NCBI GenBank assembly: GCA_031555935.1
Contig: JAVBTX010000018.1
Location: forward strand, 28,099 to 92,098
Length of the DNA stretch: 64,000 nucleotides
Source: Roseburia_C sp031555935
GTDB lineage: Bacteria; Bacillota; Clostridia; Lachnospirales; Lachnospiraceae
Direction: 5' to 3'
The notes under the pieces were generated by a model. The model was given only the letters and a program-made list of their open reading frames with translations. It made no database searches and had not been told where the DNA came from. This document shows, piece after piece, positions 33,849-41,935 of this stretch. Position numbers and translations under genes: made by a program. Numbering within the stretch: the stretch's first letter is position 1; the number at the start of each line of letters is the position of its first letter.

Positions 33849-35177
33849 TTGAAGAAAAAAGCAGCGTTGCATAATTTGGGCTGTAAAGTAAATGCTTATG
33901 AGACAGAAGCGATGCAGCAGATTCTGGAAAAGGCGGGATATGAGATTGTTCCGTTTCAGGAAAAGGCTGATGTATACGTAATCAATACTTGCTCAGTAAC
34001 GAATATTGCTGACCGTAAATCAAGGCAGATGCTTCATCGGGCGAAGAAAGAAAATCCCGACAGCATTGTGGTTGCGGCGGGATGTTATGTGCAGACATCA
34101 GAGCAGCAGGCGGCCGAAGATTTGGCCGTGGATTTAATTATTGGCAATAATCGTAAGCATGAGCTGGCTGAGATTCTATCGATCTATGAGCAGGAGCGAA
34201 AAGAAAATAAAACCGAAATTATCCGGGAATATGTGAATGACATTAATAATGCCGAGGAAGAATATGAAGAGATTCTGTTAGAAAAAACGGCAGAGCATAC
34301 CAGAGCATTTTTAAAAGTACAGGATGGCTGCAATCAGTTTTGCAGTTATTGCATTATCCCGTATGCCAGAGGCCGGGTGCGCAGCCGCCATACCGAGGAT
34401 GTAATGAAAGAGGTAACGACACTGGCGGCTCGCGGTTATCATGAAGTGGTGCTGACAGGAATCCATTTAAGTTCCTATGGTATCGACCATAATGACAGCC
34501 TTTTAAATCTAATCAAACAAGTACATCAGATTGAAGGTATTGAAAGAATCCGTTTGGGGTCATTAGAGCCGGGCATTATAACGGAAGAATTTGTAAGGGA
34601 AATTGCCGACTTGCCAAAGGTGTGTCCGCATTTTCATTTATCCTTACAAAGTGGCTGCGACGCAACGTTGAAACGGATGAATCGAAAATATGATACAACA
34701 GCATATGAAGAAAAGTGTATCCTGCTTCGAAAATACTATGAGCATCCAGCCATTACGACGGATGTTATTGTAGGATTTCCGGGTGAAACAGAGGAAGAAT
34801 TTGAAGCCACCAAAGCATTTCTAAGCCGTATCCAGTTCTATGAGATGCATATTTTTAAGTATTCCAAGCGAAAAGGAACGAAGGCGGCAACGATGGAGGG
34901 ACAAGTACCGGAAGAAATTAAAAGTATTCGCAGTGCTAAATTAATTTCGTTAGGTAAGGAAATGTCAGAACAATATCGGGAATACTATCTCGGCAAAGAA
35001 ACCGAGGCACTGTTAGAAGAATCGTTTGAATATCAAGGAAAAACCTACTATCAGGGATATACGAAAGAATACATAAAGGTGGCGGTCAAGACCTCATCTA
35101 ATATGGAAAATTGTTTTGTCAAAGGTCAAATTAGCGAACAATTAAAAGATGAAGTATATCTTATGGTTGAATTTTGA
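33849..35177 (+). CDS. mtaB: tRNA (N6-threonylcarbamoyl-A37) methylthiotransferase MtaB
   Basis: A radical SAM enzyme that adds a methylthio group to t6A37 of tRNA. The start is TTG at 33849 with AGAGAGGA upstream; the in-frame ATG at 33696 adds 51 residues unlike any family start. The 442-residue product has the MTTase domain (LGCKVNAYETEAM, NTCSVTNIADRK, AAGCYVQ), the radical SAM motif CNQFCSYCIIPYARGR, and a C-terminal TRAM domain. It ends the conserved comE-mtaB gene block and is separated from rsmE here by three genes. Confidence 0.94.
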   Translation: MKKKAALHNLGCKVNAYETEAMQQILEKAGYEIVPFQEKADVYVINTCSVTNIADRKSRQMLHRAKKENPDSIVVAAGCYVQTSEQQAAEDLAVDLIIGNNRKHELAEILSIYEQERKENKTEIIREYVNDINNAEEEYEEILLEKTAEHTRAFLKVQDGCNQFCSYCIIPYARGRVRSRHTEDVMKEVTTLAARGYHEVVLTGIHLSSYGIDHNDSLLNLIKQVHQIEGIERIRLGSLEPGIITEEFVREIADLPKVCPHFHLSLQSGCDATLKRMNRKYDTTAYEEKCILLRKYYEHPAITTDVIVGFPGETEEEFEATKAFLSRIQFYEMHIFKYSKRKGTKAATMEGQVPEEIKSIRSAKLISLGKEMSEQYREYYLGKETEALLEESFEYQGKTYYQGYTKEYIKVAVKTSSNMENCFVKGQISEQLKDEVYLMVEF

Positions 35178-35255
35178 CGTGAGTTATATTAAAATAAGAT
35201 AAGCAGTGCTTTTTCATTCAAAAGAACAAAAGAGCAAAAATAAGGGCGTGAATTT

Positions 35256-35519
35256 ATGCAGAATATGAACAACACACAATATTTTAAAGTTGAAAAAGAA
35301 CCGGAGATAAGTGTAAATGAAGTTTTGAAGGTAGTATACCAGGCACTTGTAGAAAAAGGATATAATCCGGTAAATCAGATTGTTGGATATGTTATGTCAG
35401 GTGATCCGACTTATATCACCAGCCATAAGAATGCAAGAACTCTGATTATGAAGGTCGAGCGTGATGAGCTTGTAGAAGAGATTTTAAAGGAATATATCAT
35501 GGTGAATTCCTGGAAGTAG
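35256..35519 (+). CDS. ireB: IreB-family regulatory phosphoprotein (DUF965, YrzL)
   Basis: An 87-residue small protein of the IreB/YrzL family. In Enterococcus, IreB is phosphorylated by the Ser/Thr kinase IreK and regulates cell-wall stress and cephalosporin resistance. Diagnostic stretches are EVYQALVEKGYNPVNQIVG-like (VYQALVEKGYNPVNQIVGY) and GDPTYITSHKNARTLI. It stands 10 bases before yqgF, the universal Firmicute order ireB-yqgF-DUF1292. Confidence 0.93.
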   Translation: MQNMNNTQYFKVEKEPEISVNEVLKVVYQALVEKGYNPVNQIVGYVMSGDPTYITSHKNARTLIMKVERDELVEEILKEYIMVNSWK

Positions 35520-35529
35520 GAGGCAGTTT

Positions 35530-35946
35530 ATGCGGATTATGGGCTTGGATTTCGGTTCAAAGACCGTTGGTGTTGCCGTAAGCGATGAACTGTTGATTAC
35601 TGCACAGGGAGTTGAAATTGTGCGCAGAAAATCCGAGGGGAAACTGCGTCAGACGTTAGCACGGATTGAAGAATTAATACAAGAATATCAAGTTGAGAAA
35701 ATCGTTTTAGGCTATCCGAAGAACATGAATAATACGGAAGGTGAACGATGTGAAAAAACAAATGAATTTAAAGAGATGCTTGAACGACGTAGTGGCCTTG
35801 AGGTCATCCTGTGGGACGAGCGTCTTACTACTGTGGCCGCCGATATGGCAATGATGGAAGCGCAGATAAGAAGAGAAGAACGAAAGAACTATGTTGACAA
35901 AATCGCGGCAACATTAATTTTGCAGGGATATTTGGATTCATTATAG
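35530..35946 (+). CDS. yqgF: YqgF/RuvX-family Holliday junction resolvase-like nuclease
   Basis: An RNase-H-fold protein linked to 16S rRNA 5' processing and proposed as a Holliday junction resolvase. The 138-residue protein has the first acidic residue in GLDFGSKTVGVAVSD at about 5-19, GYPKNMNNTEGERC near 60, WDERLTT near 98 and a C-terminal DKIAATLILQGYL. The AGGAGG site is just upstream. Middle gene of ireB-yqgF-DUF1292. Confidence 0.94.
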   Translation: MRIMGLDFGSKTVGVAVSDELLITAQGVEIVRRKSEGKLRQTLARIEELIQEYQVEKIVLGYPKNMNNTEGERCEKTNEFKEMLERRSGLEVILWDERLTTVAADMAMMEAQIRREERKNYVDKIAATLILQGYLDSL

Positions 35947-35974
35947 AATGGTGAATTTTCACCTTAGGAAAGAC

Positions 35975-36247
35975 ATGGGTATCAATATGGAAAAGGTTAA
36001 ATTTATAGAACCAGACACAGATGAAAGTGTAGAGTTTTATGTATTAGAACAAACGACCATTGGAAATACAAATTATTTGATGGTAACAGTGGATGAAGAG
36101 GGAGATTCCGATGCTTTTATTTTAAAAGAGCTCCCACTTGATGATGATCTTGAGACTGCCTATGAAATGGTAGAGGATGATAAAGAGTTAGAAGCAATAG
36201 CTAAGGTTTTCGCAGAATTGATGGAAGACATTGACATTCAATTTTAG
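35975..36247 (+). CDS. DUF1292 family protein (YrzB-like)
   Basis: An acidic cytoplasmic protein of about 90 residues with the DUF1292 core (VEFYVLEQTTIGNTNYLMVTV, AFILKEL, AYEMVEDDKELEAIAKVF). The function is unknown throughout the family. The start is placed at 35975 because TAGGAAAG lies at normal distance; 35987 (MEKVKF) is also possible, and the upstream ATG at 35948 overlaps a small hairpin and lacks a site. It completes the ireB-yqgF-DUF1292 triplet. Confidence 0.88.
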   Translation: MGINMEKVKFIEPDTDESVEFYVLEQTTIGNTNYLMVTVDEEGDSDAFILKELPLDDDLETAYEMVEDDKELEAIAKVFAELMEDIDIQF

Positions 36248-36376
36248 AAAACATTTGTTATTGTTCAAAACGTTATAAAACGTAAAAACGTTATGACGTT
36301 ATCAAACGCGAAAAACGCGTTAAAGAATATGGAAAATACCCTCACAGAGGCTTGAGGGAAATATGGAGGAACTAGT
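36248..36376 (+). promoter_or_regulatory. Repeat-rich leader upstream of rnj
   Basis: ACGTTAT occurs at 36270-36276, 36288-36294 and 36296-36302, with AACGT between. Then AACGCG (36305-36310) pairs with CGCGTT (36316-36321), and CCCTCA (36339-36344) with TGAGGG (36353-36358), just before the GGAGGA site. The density of short dyads suggests a structured leader or a multi-site operator. RNase J messages are autoregulated in some bacteria; that it happens here is a guess. Confidence 0.5.
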
Positions 36377-38035
36377 TTGAAGAAAAGTAAAAACTCAAAA
36401 TTGAAAGTCATTCCACTAGGCGGATTGGAGCAAATTGGAATGAATATCACTGCCTTCGAATACGAAGACAGTATTATTGTTGTGGATTGTGGACTGTCAT
36501 TCCCAGAGGATGACATGTATGGAATAGATTTGGTAATACCAGATGTCACATACTTAAAAGAGAATATTGACAAGGTAAAAGGATTTTTTATTACCCACGG
36601 TCATGAGGATCATATCGGTGCAATTCCGTATGTGTTAAGAGAGGTAAATGTACCAATTTATGCGACAAAGCTGACGCATGGAATTATTGCTCGTAAATTA
36701 GAAGAACACAAAATGCTGACCAAAGTAAAACGAAAAGTTGTAAAATACGGACAGCACATTAATTTAGGTTGTTTCCGGGTAGAATTTATCCGAACCAACC
36801 ACAGTATTCAGGATGCAGCAGCACTGGCCATTTATTCACCAGCTGGAATTATTGTGCATACTGGCGATTTTAAGGTGGATTATACACCAGTATTTGGTGA
36901 TGCCATTGATTTACAGCGCTTTGGTGAAATTGGCAAAAAAGGTGTACTGGCACTGATGTGTGATAGTACAAATGCTGAGCGTCCGGGCTTTACCATGTCA
37001 GAAAAAACAGTCGGAAAGACATTTGATAATATTTTTGCTGACCATAAAAAGAATCGAATTATTGTAGCTACATTTGCCTCAAATGTAGACCGTGTGCAGC
37101 AGATTATGAACACCGCAAGTAAGTACGGTCGAAAAGTAATTATTGAAGGCCGCAGCATGGTCAATATCATTCAGACGGCATCAGAGCTAGGCTATCTAAA
37201 TATTCCAGAGAATACGCTGATTGAGACGGAACAGTTGAAAAACTATCCCGATGAACAGACAGTATTAATTACCACCGGTAGCCAGGGCGAGTCAATGGCC
37301 GCCTTATCCAGAATGGCATCTGGAATGCATAAAAAAATTGCCATTAAGCCAAATGATACAATTATTTTCAGTTCCCATCCAATTCCGGGAAATGAAAAGG
37401 CAGTATCAAAAGTAATCAACGAATTGTCGATGAAGGGTGCTGAAGTAATCTTCCAGGATGTTCATGTATCGGGACATGCTTGTCAGGAGGATATCAAATT
37501 AATCTATTCATTGATACATCCTAAATATTCCATTCCAGTGCATGGAGAGTATCGCCATTTGAAAGCACAGGCGCAGATTGCGGAAGGATTGGGTATTGAT
37601 AAGGATAATATCTTTATTTTGCAATCAGGTGACGTGCTTGAGCTCGATGAAGAATCGGCTGAAATAAATGGTAAAGTTACAGTTGGCAATATTATGGTAG
37701 ATGGTCTTGGTGTTGGTGATGTTGGTAACATCGTCCTGCGTGACCGTCAGCGTCTGGCGGAAGAGGGAATCATTATTGTCGTTCTGACCTTAGAAGGTGG
37801 CCAGGTTGTAGCTGGGCCAGATATTGTAACCCGGGGATTTGTTTATGTTCGCGGTTCAGAAAGTTTGATGGATGAAGCTCGTTCAGTATTAGACGGAACG
37901 GTCGCATATTGTATGGAGAAAAATATTACGGATTGGGGCAAAATCAAATCCGAAATCAAAGATGACCTTGGTGAGTTTGTCTGGAAAGAAACAAAACGCA
38001 GACCAATGATAATGCCAATTATTATGGAGGTATAA
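36377..38035 (+). CDS. rnj: Ribonuclease J
   Basis: A beta-CASP metallo-beta-lactamase RNase with 5'-to-3' exonuclease and endonuclease activity, central to mRNA decay and rRNA maturation in Firmicutes. The start is TTG with GGAGGA seven bases upstream. The 552-residue protein has the zinc motif HGHEDH at 74-79, HTGDFKVDYTP near 161, the beta-CASP domain, and a C-terminal HVSGHACQEDIKL followed by IPVHGEYRHL. Only one paralogue is in the window, so J1 versus J2 is not decided. Confidence 0.95.
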   Translation: MKKSKNSKLKVIPLGGLEQIGMNITAFEYEDSIIVVDCGLSFPEDDMYGIDLVIPDVTYLKENIDKVKGFFITHGHEDHIGAIPYVLREVNVPIYATKLTHGIIARKLEEHKMLTKVKRKVVKYGQHINLGCFRVEFIRTNHSIQDAAALAIYSPAGIIVHTGDFKVDYTPVFGDAIDLQRFGEIGKKGVLALMCDSTNAERPGFTMSEKTVGKTFDNIFADHKKNRIIVATFASNVDRVQQIMNTASKYGRKVIIEGRSMVNIIQTASELGYLNIPENTLIETEQLKNYPDEQTVLITTGSQGESMAALSRMASGMHKKIAIKPNDTIIFSSHPIPGNEKAVSKVINELSMKGAEVIFQDVHVSGHACQEDIKLIYSLIHPKYSIPVHGEYRHLKAQAQIAEGLGIDKDNIFILQSGDVLELDEESAEINGKVTVGNIMVDGLGVGDVGNIVLRDRQRLAEEGIIIVVLTLEGGQVVAGPDIVTRGFVYVRGSESLMDEARSVLDGTVAYCMEKNITDWGKIKSEIKDDLGEFVWKETKRRPMIMPIIMEV

Positions 38036-38037
38036 GC

Positions 38038-38083
38038 GCGAAATAAATTTCGCACGGCAATTTGAGCGCCGCTCAAAGTTGCC
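38038..38083. other. Two hairpins between rnj and ylbF
   Basis: GCGAAAT/ATTTCGC (38038-38053), then GGCAATTTGAGC (38056-38067) pairing with GCTCAAAGTTGCC (38071-38083) with one bulged base. No T-run follows, so processing or stability elements are more likely than termination. Confidence 0.7.
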
Positions 38084-38109
38084 AGATTTTGAAAGAATGG
38101 AGATTTACC

Positions 38110-38451
38110 ATGACACAGATAGATACTGCACTCCAGTATCTCCTGCAAACGATAAAAGAAAGCAGTGAGTACCAGAGATATCAGAAAGCCAGAGCGAAAC
38201 TGAGTGAACAGCCGGAATTAGAACGAAGCGTCCATGAATTTCGAAAAAAAAACTATTTGATTCAAAATAGCGGAAACATCAACCTATTTGATGAGGTCGA
38301 CCGCCTTGAGCAGGAAAATACCGAAATGCGCAGGGAGCCGATTGTCGAGGAATATTTAACAGCCGAATTAGCATTTTGCCGAGTAGTGCAGAATATTAAT
38401 TGGACGTTAATTAATGAACTGGATTTTGAAGTTGGTTTTGCAATTAAATAG
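38110..38451 (+). CDS. ylbF: YlbF/YmcA-family regulator
   Basis: A 113-residue helical protein with the Com_YlbF pattern (ALQYLLQTIKESSEYQRYQKAR, then VHEFRKKNYLIQN and EYLTAELAFCRVVQNINWTL). In Bacillus, YlbF, YmcA and YaaT form the Y-complex, which binds an Fe-S cluster and directs RNase Y for mRNA maturation, competence and sporulation. Its place after rnj fits a role in RNA decay. Which paralogue it is (YlbF or YmcA) cannot be settled by eye. The ATG at 38110 follows AATGGAG. Confidence 0.82.
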   Translation: MTQIDTALQYLLQTIKESSEYQRYQKARAKLSEQPELERSVHEFRKKNYLIQNSGNINLFDEVDRLEQENTEMRREPIVEEYLTAELAFCRVVQNINWTLINELDFEVGFAIK

Positions 38452-38468
38452 GATGGAGGGTGCTGGAA

Positions 38469-38855
38469 ATGAGTACAAGTAAAATTGTTTTAAAAATTGT
38501 AAGCATCAGTTTTTCCATTTTAGTTATTTTACTGGTCGTATTAGGGATTTCTAAGCTGGGAGGCTTTGCCTATGATTTTGGCTATCGGGTATTTACCGAA
38601 GCACCAATTAGTCAGGAGCCCGGAAAAGATGTTCTGGTTCAGATTGATGGCAGCATGTCGGGCATGGAAATTGGCCAACTGTTGCAGGAAAAGGGACTTG
38701 TTAGATCCGGTGAGCTTTTCTATACACAATTAAAAATGTCTGCCTACAATGATCAACTGAAATCCGGCGTATATACCTTGAATACATCGATGGATAGCAA
38801 AGAAATGATGCAGATTATGACTGGCAGTGAACTTGATACAGAAGAAATAGAGTGA
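38469..38855 (+). CDS. Short MltG-like membrane protein (YceG N-terminal part only)
   Basis: A 128-residue protein with one membrane helix (about 14-36) and a short extracytoplasmic domain resembling the LysM-like N-terminal module of MltG (VQIDGSMSGMEIGQLLQEKGLV, FYTQLKMSAYNDQLKSGVYTLN, KEMMQIMTGS). The catalytic transglycosylase domain with its Glu is absent. It sits where yrrL (mltG) sits in Bacillus, just before trmR, so it is either a shortened descendant or a specialised regulator. The ATG at 38469 is preferred to the GTG at 38460 for spacing from GGATGGAGG. Confidence 0.75.
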   Translation: MSTSKIVLKIVSISFSILVILLVVLGISKLGGFAYDFGYRVFTEAPISQEPGKDVLVQIDGSMSGMEIGQLLQEKGLVRSGELFYTQLKMSAYNDQLKSGVYTLNTSMDSKEMMQIMTGSELDTEEIE

Positions 38856-38865
38856 GGGTAATACC

Positions 38866-39516
38866 GTGATAGTGGATGAAAGACTTGTAACTTATATAAA
38901 TTCTTTGGATTCCGGGAATACCCCATTGCTAAACGAAATAGAGAAAGAAGCACTTGCGCATGATGTTCCGATTATTCGGAAAGAAATGCAGAGCTTCTTA
39001 AAAGTTTTGCTGGCTTTGAAGAGGCCGGCAAAAATTTTAGAGGTGGGAACAGCGGTTGGATTTTCAGCCATTTTGATGGCAGAATACAATCCGATTGAGG
39101 TGAAGATAACGACGATAGAAAATTATGAAAAACGGATTCCGATTGCAACAGAGAATTTTAAACGGGCTGGAATGGATGCACAGATTACCCTGCTGCAAGG
39201 TGATGCAACAGAATTGCTAAAAACTTTGACGGACACCTATGATTTGGTTTTTATGGATGCTGCCAAGGGTCAATATTTGAATTTTCTGCCAGATGTTTTA
39301 AAGGTATTAAAAAGCGGTGGTGTACTTGTATCCGACAATGTTTTACAAGACGGAGATATCATTGAATCCCATTATGCCGTGATACGAAGAAACCGAACGA
39401 TTCATAAGCGAATGCGTGAATATCTGTATGAGCTTACCCATCATGAAATGTTAACGACAACGATTCTTCCGGTCGGTGATGGCATTACGTTAAGTATTAA
39501 AGGAGAAGAACCATGA
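38866..39516 (+). CDS. trmR: O-methyltransferase, probably tRNA 5-hydroxyuridine methyltransferase TrmR
   Basis: A 216-residue class I SAM methyltransferase of the catechol-O-methyltransferase-like family. Motif I is KILEVGTAVGFSAILMAE near 59, with the acidic TIENYEKR, FMDAAKGQY metal-binding segment near 130 and SDNVLQDGDI near 159. In Bacillus the orthologue at this location (yrrM) methylates 5-hydroxyuridine at tRNA position 34 to methoxyuridine. The adjacent U32 gene supplies the hydroxylation step, which supports the assignment. The start is GTG after GAGGG. Stop and next start overlap. Confidence 0.87.
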   Translation: MIVDERLVTYINSLDSGNTPLLNEIEKEALAHDVPIIRKEMQSFLKVLLALKRPAKILEVGTAVGFSAILMAEYNPIEVKITTIENYEKRIPIATENFKRAGMDAQITLLQGDATELLKTLTDTYDLVFMDAAKGQYLNFLPDVLKVLKSGGVLVSDNVLQDGDIIESHYAVIRRNRTIHKRMREYLYELTHHEMLTTTILPVGDGITLSIKGEEP

Positions 39517-40736
39517 GACATCCGGAATTATTAGTCCCGGCGAGTAGTTTGGAAGTATTAAAAATAGCTGTTGTATTTGGCGCGGATGCTGTCTATATTG
39601 GTGGCGAAGCGTTTGGACTGCGGGCCAAAGCGAAGAATTTTTCGATGGAAGAAATCGCAGAAGGCATCGCATTTGCCCATGAACATCAGGTAAAAGTCTA
39701 TATTACCGCCAATATTTTAGCCCATAATCAGGATTTAGAAGGCGTAAGAGAGTATTTTCGGGAATTGGAGCAGTTAGGACCGGATGGTCTGATTATTGCA
39801 GACCCAGCCATTTTTCAAATTGCTGGCGAGGAATGTCCAAGCATTGAACGCCATATAAGTACTCAGGCAAACAACACCAACTATGGAACATATCAGTTCT
39901 GGTGGAAGTTGGGAGCCCAGAGAGTGGTATCAGCAAGAGAATTATCACTAGCCGAAATCAAGGAAATTAGAAAAAATATTCCACCAGAAATGGAAATCGA
40001 AACCTTTATCCACGGAGCGATGTGTATTTCTTATTCGGGACGTTGTCTGCTCAGCAATTATTTTACTGGCAGAGATGCGAACCAAGGCGAATGCACCCAT
40101 CCATGCCGTTGGAAATATTCTGTTGTCGAAGAAAAACGTCCCGGCGAATATCTGCCGGTTTATGAGAATGAACGTGGAACTTATATTTTCAATTCCAAGG
40201 ACTTATGCATGATTGAGCACATCCCAGAGCTGATTGATGCGGGAATTGATTCCTTTAAAATAGAAGGTCGAATGAAAACTGCACTATATGTTGCTACCGT
40301 AGCAAGAACTTATCGGAAAGCGATTGATGATTATTTGGAATCACCAGAATTATATCAGCAGAATATGCCGTGGTATTTAGACCAGATATCCAACTGTACT
40401 TACAGACAGTTTACGACTGGGTTTTTCTTTGGCAAGCCATCTGACGAAGCACAGATTTATGACAACAATACTTATGTAAAAGAATACACATATCTGGGCA
40501 TTGTTGGTGCTTCAAATGAAGCAGGACTTTACGCCATCGAACAGCGTAATAAGTTTTCGGTTGGGGAACAAATCGAAGTGATGAAGCCAAATGGTGATAA
40601 TATCATTGTCACCGTAAAACGGATTGTGGATGAGGACGGCAACGAGATGCCATCAGCACCGCATCCGAAACAAGCGTTATATATTGATTTAGGACAATCA
40701 CTAGAAATGTATGATATTTTACGGCGAAGTGAATAG
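39513..40736 (+). CDS. trhP: U32-family protein, probable tRNA U34 hydroxylase TrhP
   Basis: A 407-residue member of the peptidase U32 family, now known to include TrhP, which makes 5-hydroxyuridine at tRNA position 34 using prephenate. It has PELLVPASSLEVLKIAV at the N-terminus, GADAVYIGGEAFGLRAKA, the U32 signature ETFIHGAMCISYSGRCLLSN near 165-185, and the clustered cysteines of the iron-sulfur site through GECTHPCRW. It overlaps trmR by 4 bases and forms the same pair as Bacillus yrrM-yrrN/O. A peptidase role is an older family label. Confidence 0.88.
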   Translation: MRHPELLVPASSLEVLKIAVVFGADAVYIGGEAFGLRAKAKNFSMEEIAEGIAFAHEHQVKVYITANILAHNQDLEGVREYFRELEQLGPDGLIIADPAIFQIAGEECPSIERHISTQANNTNYGTYQFWWKLGAQRVVSARELSLAEIKEIRKNIPPEMEIETFIHGAMCISYSGRCLLSNYFTGRDANQGECTHPCRWKYSVVEEKRPGEYLPVYENERGTYIFNSKDLCMIEHIPELIDAGIDSFKIEGRMKTALYVATVARTYRKAIDDYLESPELYQQNMPWYLDQISNCTYRQFTTGFFFGKPSDEAQIYDNNTYVKEYTYLGIVGASNEAGLYAIEQRNKFSVGEQIEVMKPNGDNIIVTVKRIVDEDGNEMPSAPHPKQALYIDLGQSLEMYDILRRSE

Positions 40737-40748
40737 GAGGAGTAACCA

Positions 40749-41804
40749 ATGAAGGAAAGATATGTGGCTTATGTAGGAACTTATACTCATGAGAATAGTG
40801 TTGGAATACATTTGTATGATTTGGATGTCGAAAAGGGATATCTGAGTGAACGGAAGGTAGTTCCAATTAATAATCCGTCCGATTTAATAGTATCCAAGAA
40901 TGGGAAGTATCTATACTCGATTGCTGATGAAGGGGTGGAAGCATTTGAAATTATGCCCGATGGTGATTTGAAAGTTATCAACAAACAGTGGATTGGCGGA
41001 ATGCGCGGCTGTTACGTAGAGGTTGATGATGAGAACCGCTATTTATTTGTTGGTGGTCACCATGATGGCCGGGTTACGATGATGAAGTTAGAAGCCGATG
41101 GCAGTATTGGTGAAATCGCCGATGGTGTGTTCCATAAGGGAATGGGTCGCAGTATTGCACAGCGAAGCTCCAAACCACACGTTGACTGTGTAAAATTAAC
41201 ACCGGACCAAAAATTTCTCTGTGCCGTTGATAACGGTCTTGACCATGTGAAAATCTATGGCCTTGATTATGCAAATGGCAAAATGAAACTCGTTGATATT
41301 CTACGCAGCCCGTTAGAATCAGCACCGCATATGATTCGTTTTTCCCGCGACGGCAAATTTGCTTATGTCTTATATGAAATGTTAAATCAGGTTGATGTCT
41401 TTTCCTATGAGGTTATCGGTGAGCAGCCAGTCTTTGAAAAGTTGCAGACCATATCAACAATGGCGCCCAAGGATGATGATGTATGTGCTGCTTGCGGCAT
41501 GGAAGTGTCCGTCGATGGAAAATATCTTTTCTGTAGCAATGCAGGCGTCAATTCGACTGTCATCTATGAGATTGATAGTGAAACTGGATTGCTGACAGAG
41601 ATGTGCAATGAAAAAATCAGTGGTGATTATCCAAAGATGCTTGGCATTTTCCCGGATGGAAAGCACTTTATGAGCTTGAATAACGAGACGAATGAAATAA
41701 CTACTTTTAAAGTAGATTATGAGAATAAATATATTTTGATGGAAGGTAAACCGGTGGCGGTGGATAAGCCGAATTGTGTTTATATTCATAAGATTGTGGA
41801 ATAA
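40749..41804 (+). CDS. Lactonase-family seven-bladed beta-propeller protein
   Basis: A 351-residue protein of the Pgl/YbhE lactonase family, which hydrolyses 6-phosphogluconolactone in the pentose phosphate pathway. Repeating blades are visible: YVAYVGTYTHENSVGIHLYDLD, LIVSKNGKYLYSI, VEVDDENRYLFVGGHHDG, KLTPDQKFLCAVDNGLDHVKIY, and VSVDGKYLFCSNAG. There is no signal peptide. No glucose-6-phosphate dehydrogenase gene is adjacent, so the substrate is not confirmed. It ends at a clear terminator. Confidence 0.85.
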   Translation: MKERYVAYVGTYTHENSVGIHLYDLDVEKGYLSERKVVPINNPSDLIVSKNGKYLYSIADEGVEAFEIMPDGDLKVINKQWIGGMRGCYVEVDDENRYLFVGGHHDGRVTMMKLEADGSIGEIADGVFHKGMGRSIAQRSSKPHVDCVKLTPDQKFLCAVDNGLDHVKIYGLDYANGKMKLVDILRSPLESAPHMIRFSRDGKFAYVLYEMLNQVDVFSYEVIGEQPVFEKLQTISTMAPKDDDVCAACGMEVSVDGKYLFCSNAGVNSTVIYEIDSETGLLTEMCNEKISGDYPKMLGIFPDGKHFMSLNNETNEITTFKVDYENKYILMEGKPVAVDKPNCVYIHKIVE

Positions 41805-41820
41805 GGTAGCATGGTTTATG

Positions 41821-41858
41821 ACACGCAGAATGACGAGGAAGTTGTTCTGCGTGTTTTT
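41821..41858 (+). terminator. Terminator after the lactonase gene
   Basis: ACACGCAGAA (41821-41830) pairs perfectly with TTCTGCGTGT (41845-41854), followed by a run of T. Confidence 0.92.
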
Positions 41859-41870
41859 GCTTGCAAATAC

Positions 41871-41899
41871 TTGATTTTGTTTGGTTTTTCGGCTAAAAT
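41871..41899 (+). promoter_or_regulatory. Promoter of the DUF4143 ATPase gene
   Basis: TTGATT (41871-41876) and TAAAAT (41894-41899), 17 bases apart, directly after the previous terminator. The gene is therefore likely a single-gene transcription unit. Confidence 0.65.
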
Positions 41900-41935
41900 A
41901 CAATCAGAATACAAATTAGCCGAAGGAGAATGAGC

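Noticed and set aside
35967..35982. A 16-base match GGAAAGACATGGGTAT between the starts of the DUF1292 gene and the lipoprotein gene at 62392
   Set aside because: It is mostly a ribosome site plus start codon; similar translation signals can explain it.
36270..36321. Possible CRISPR-like array upstream of rnj
   Set aside because: The repeats are only seven bases and irregularly spaced; there are no spacers and no cas genes.
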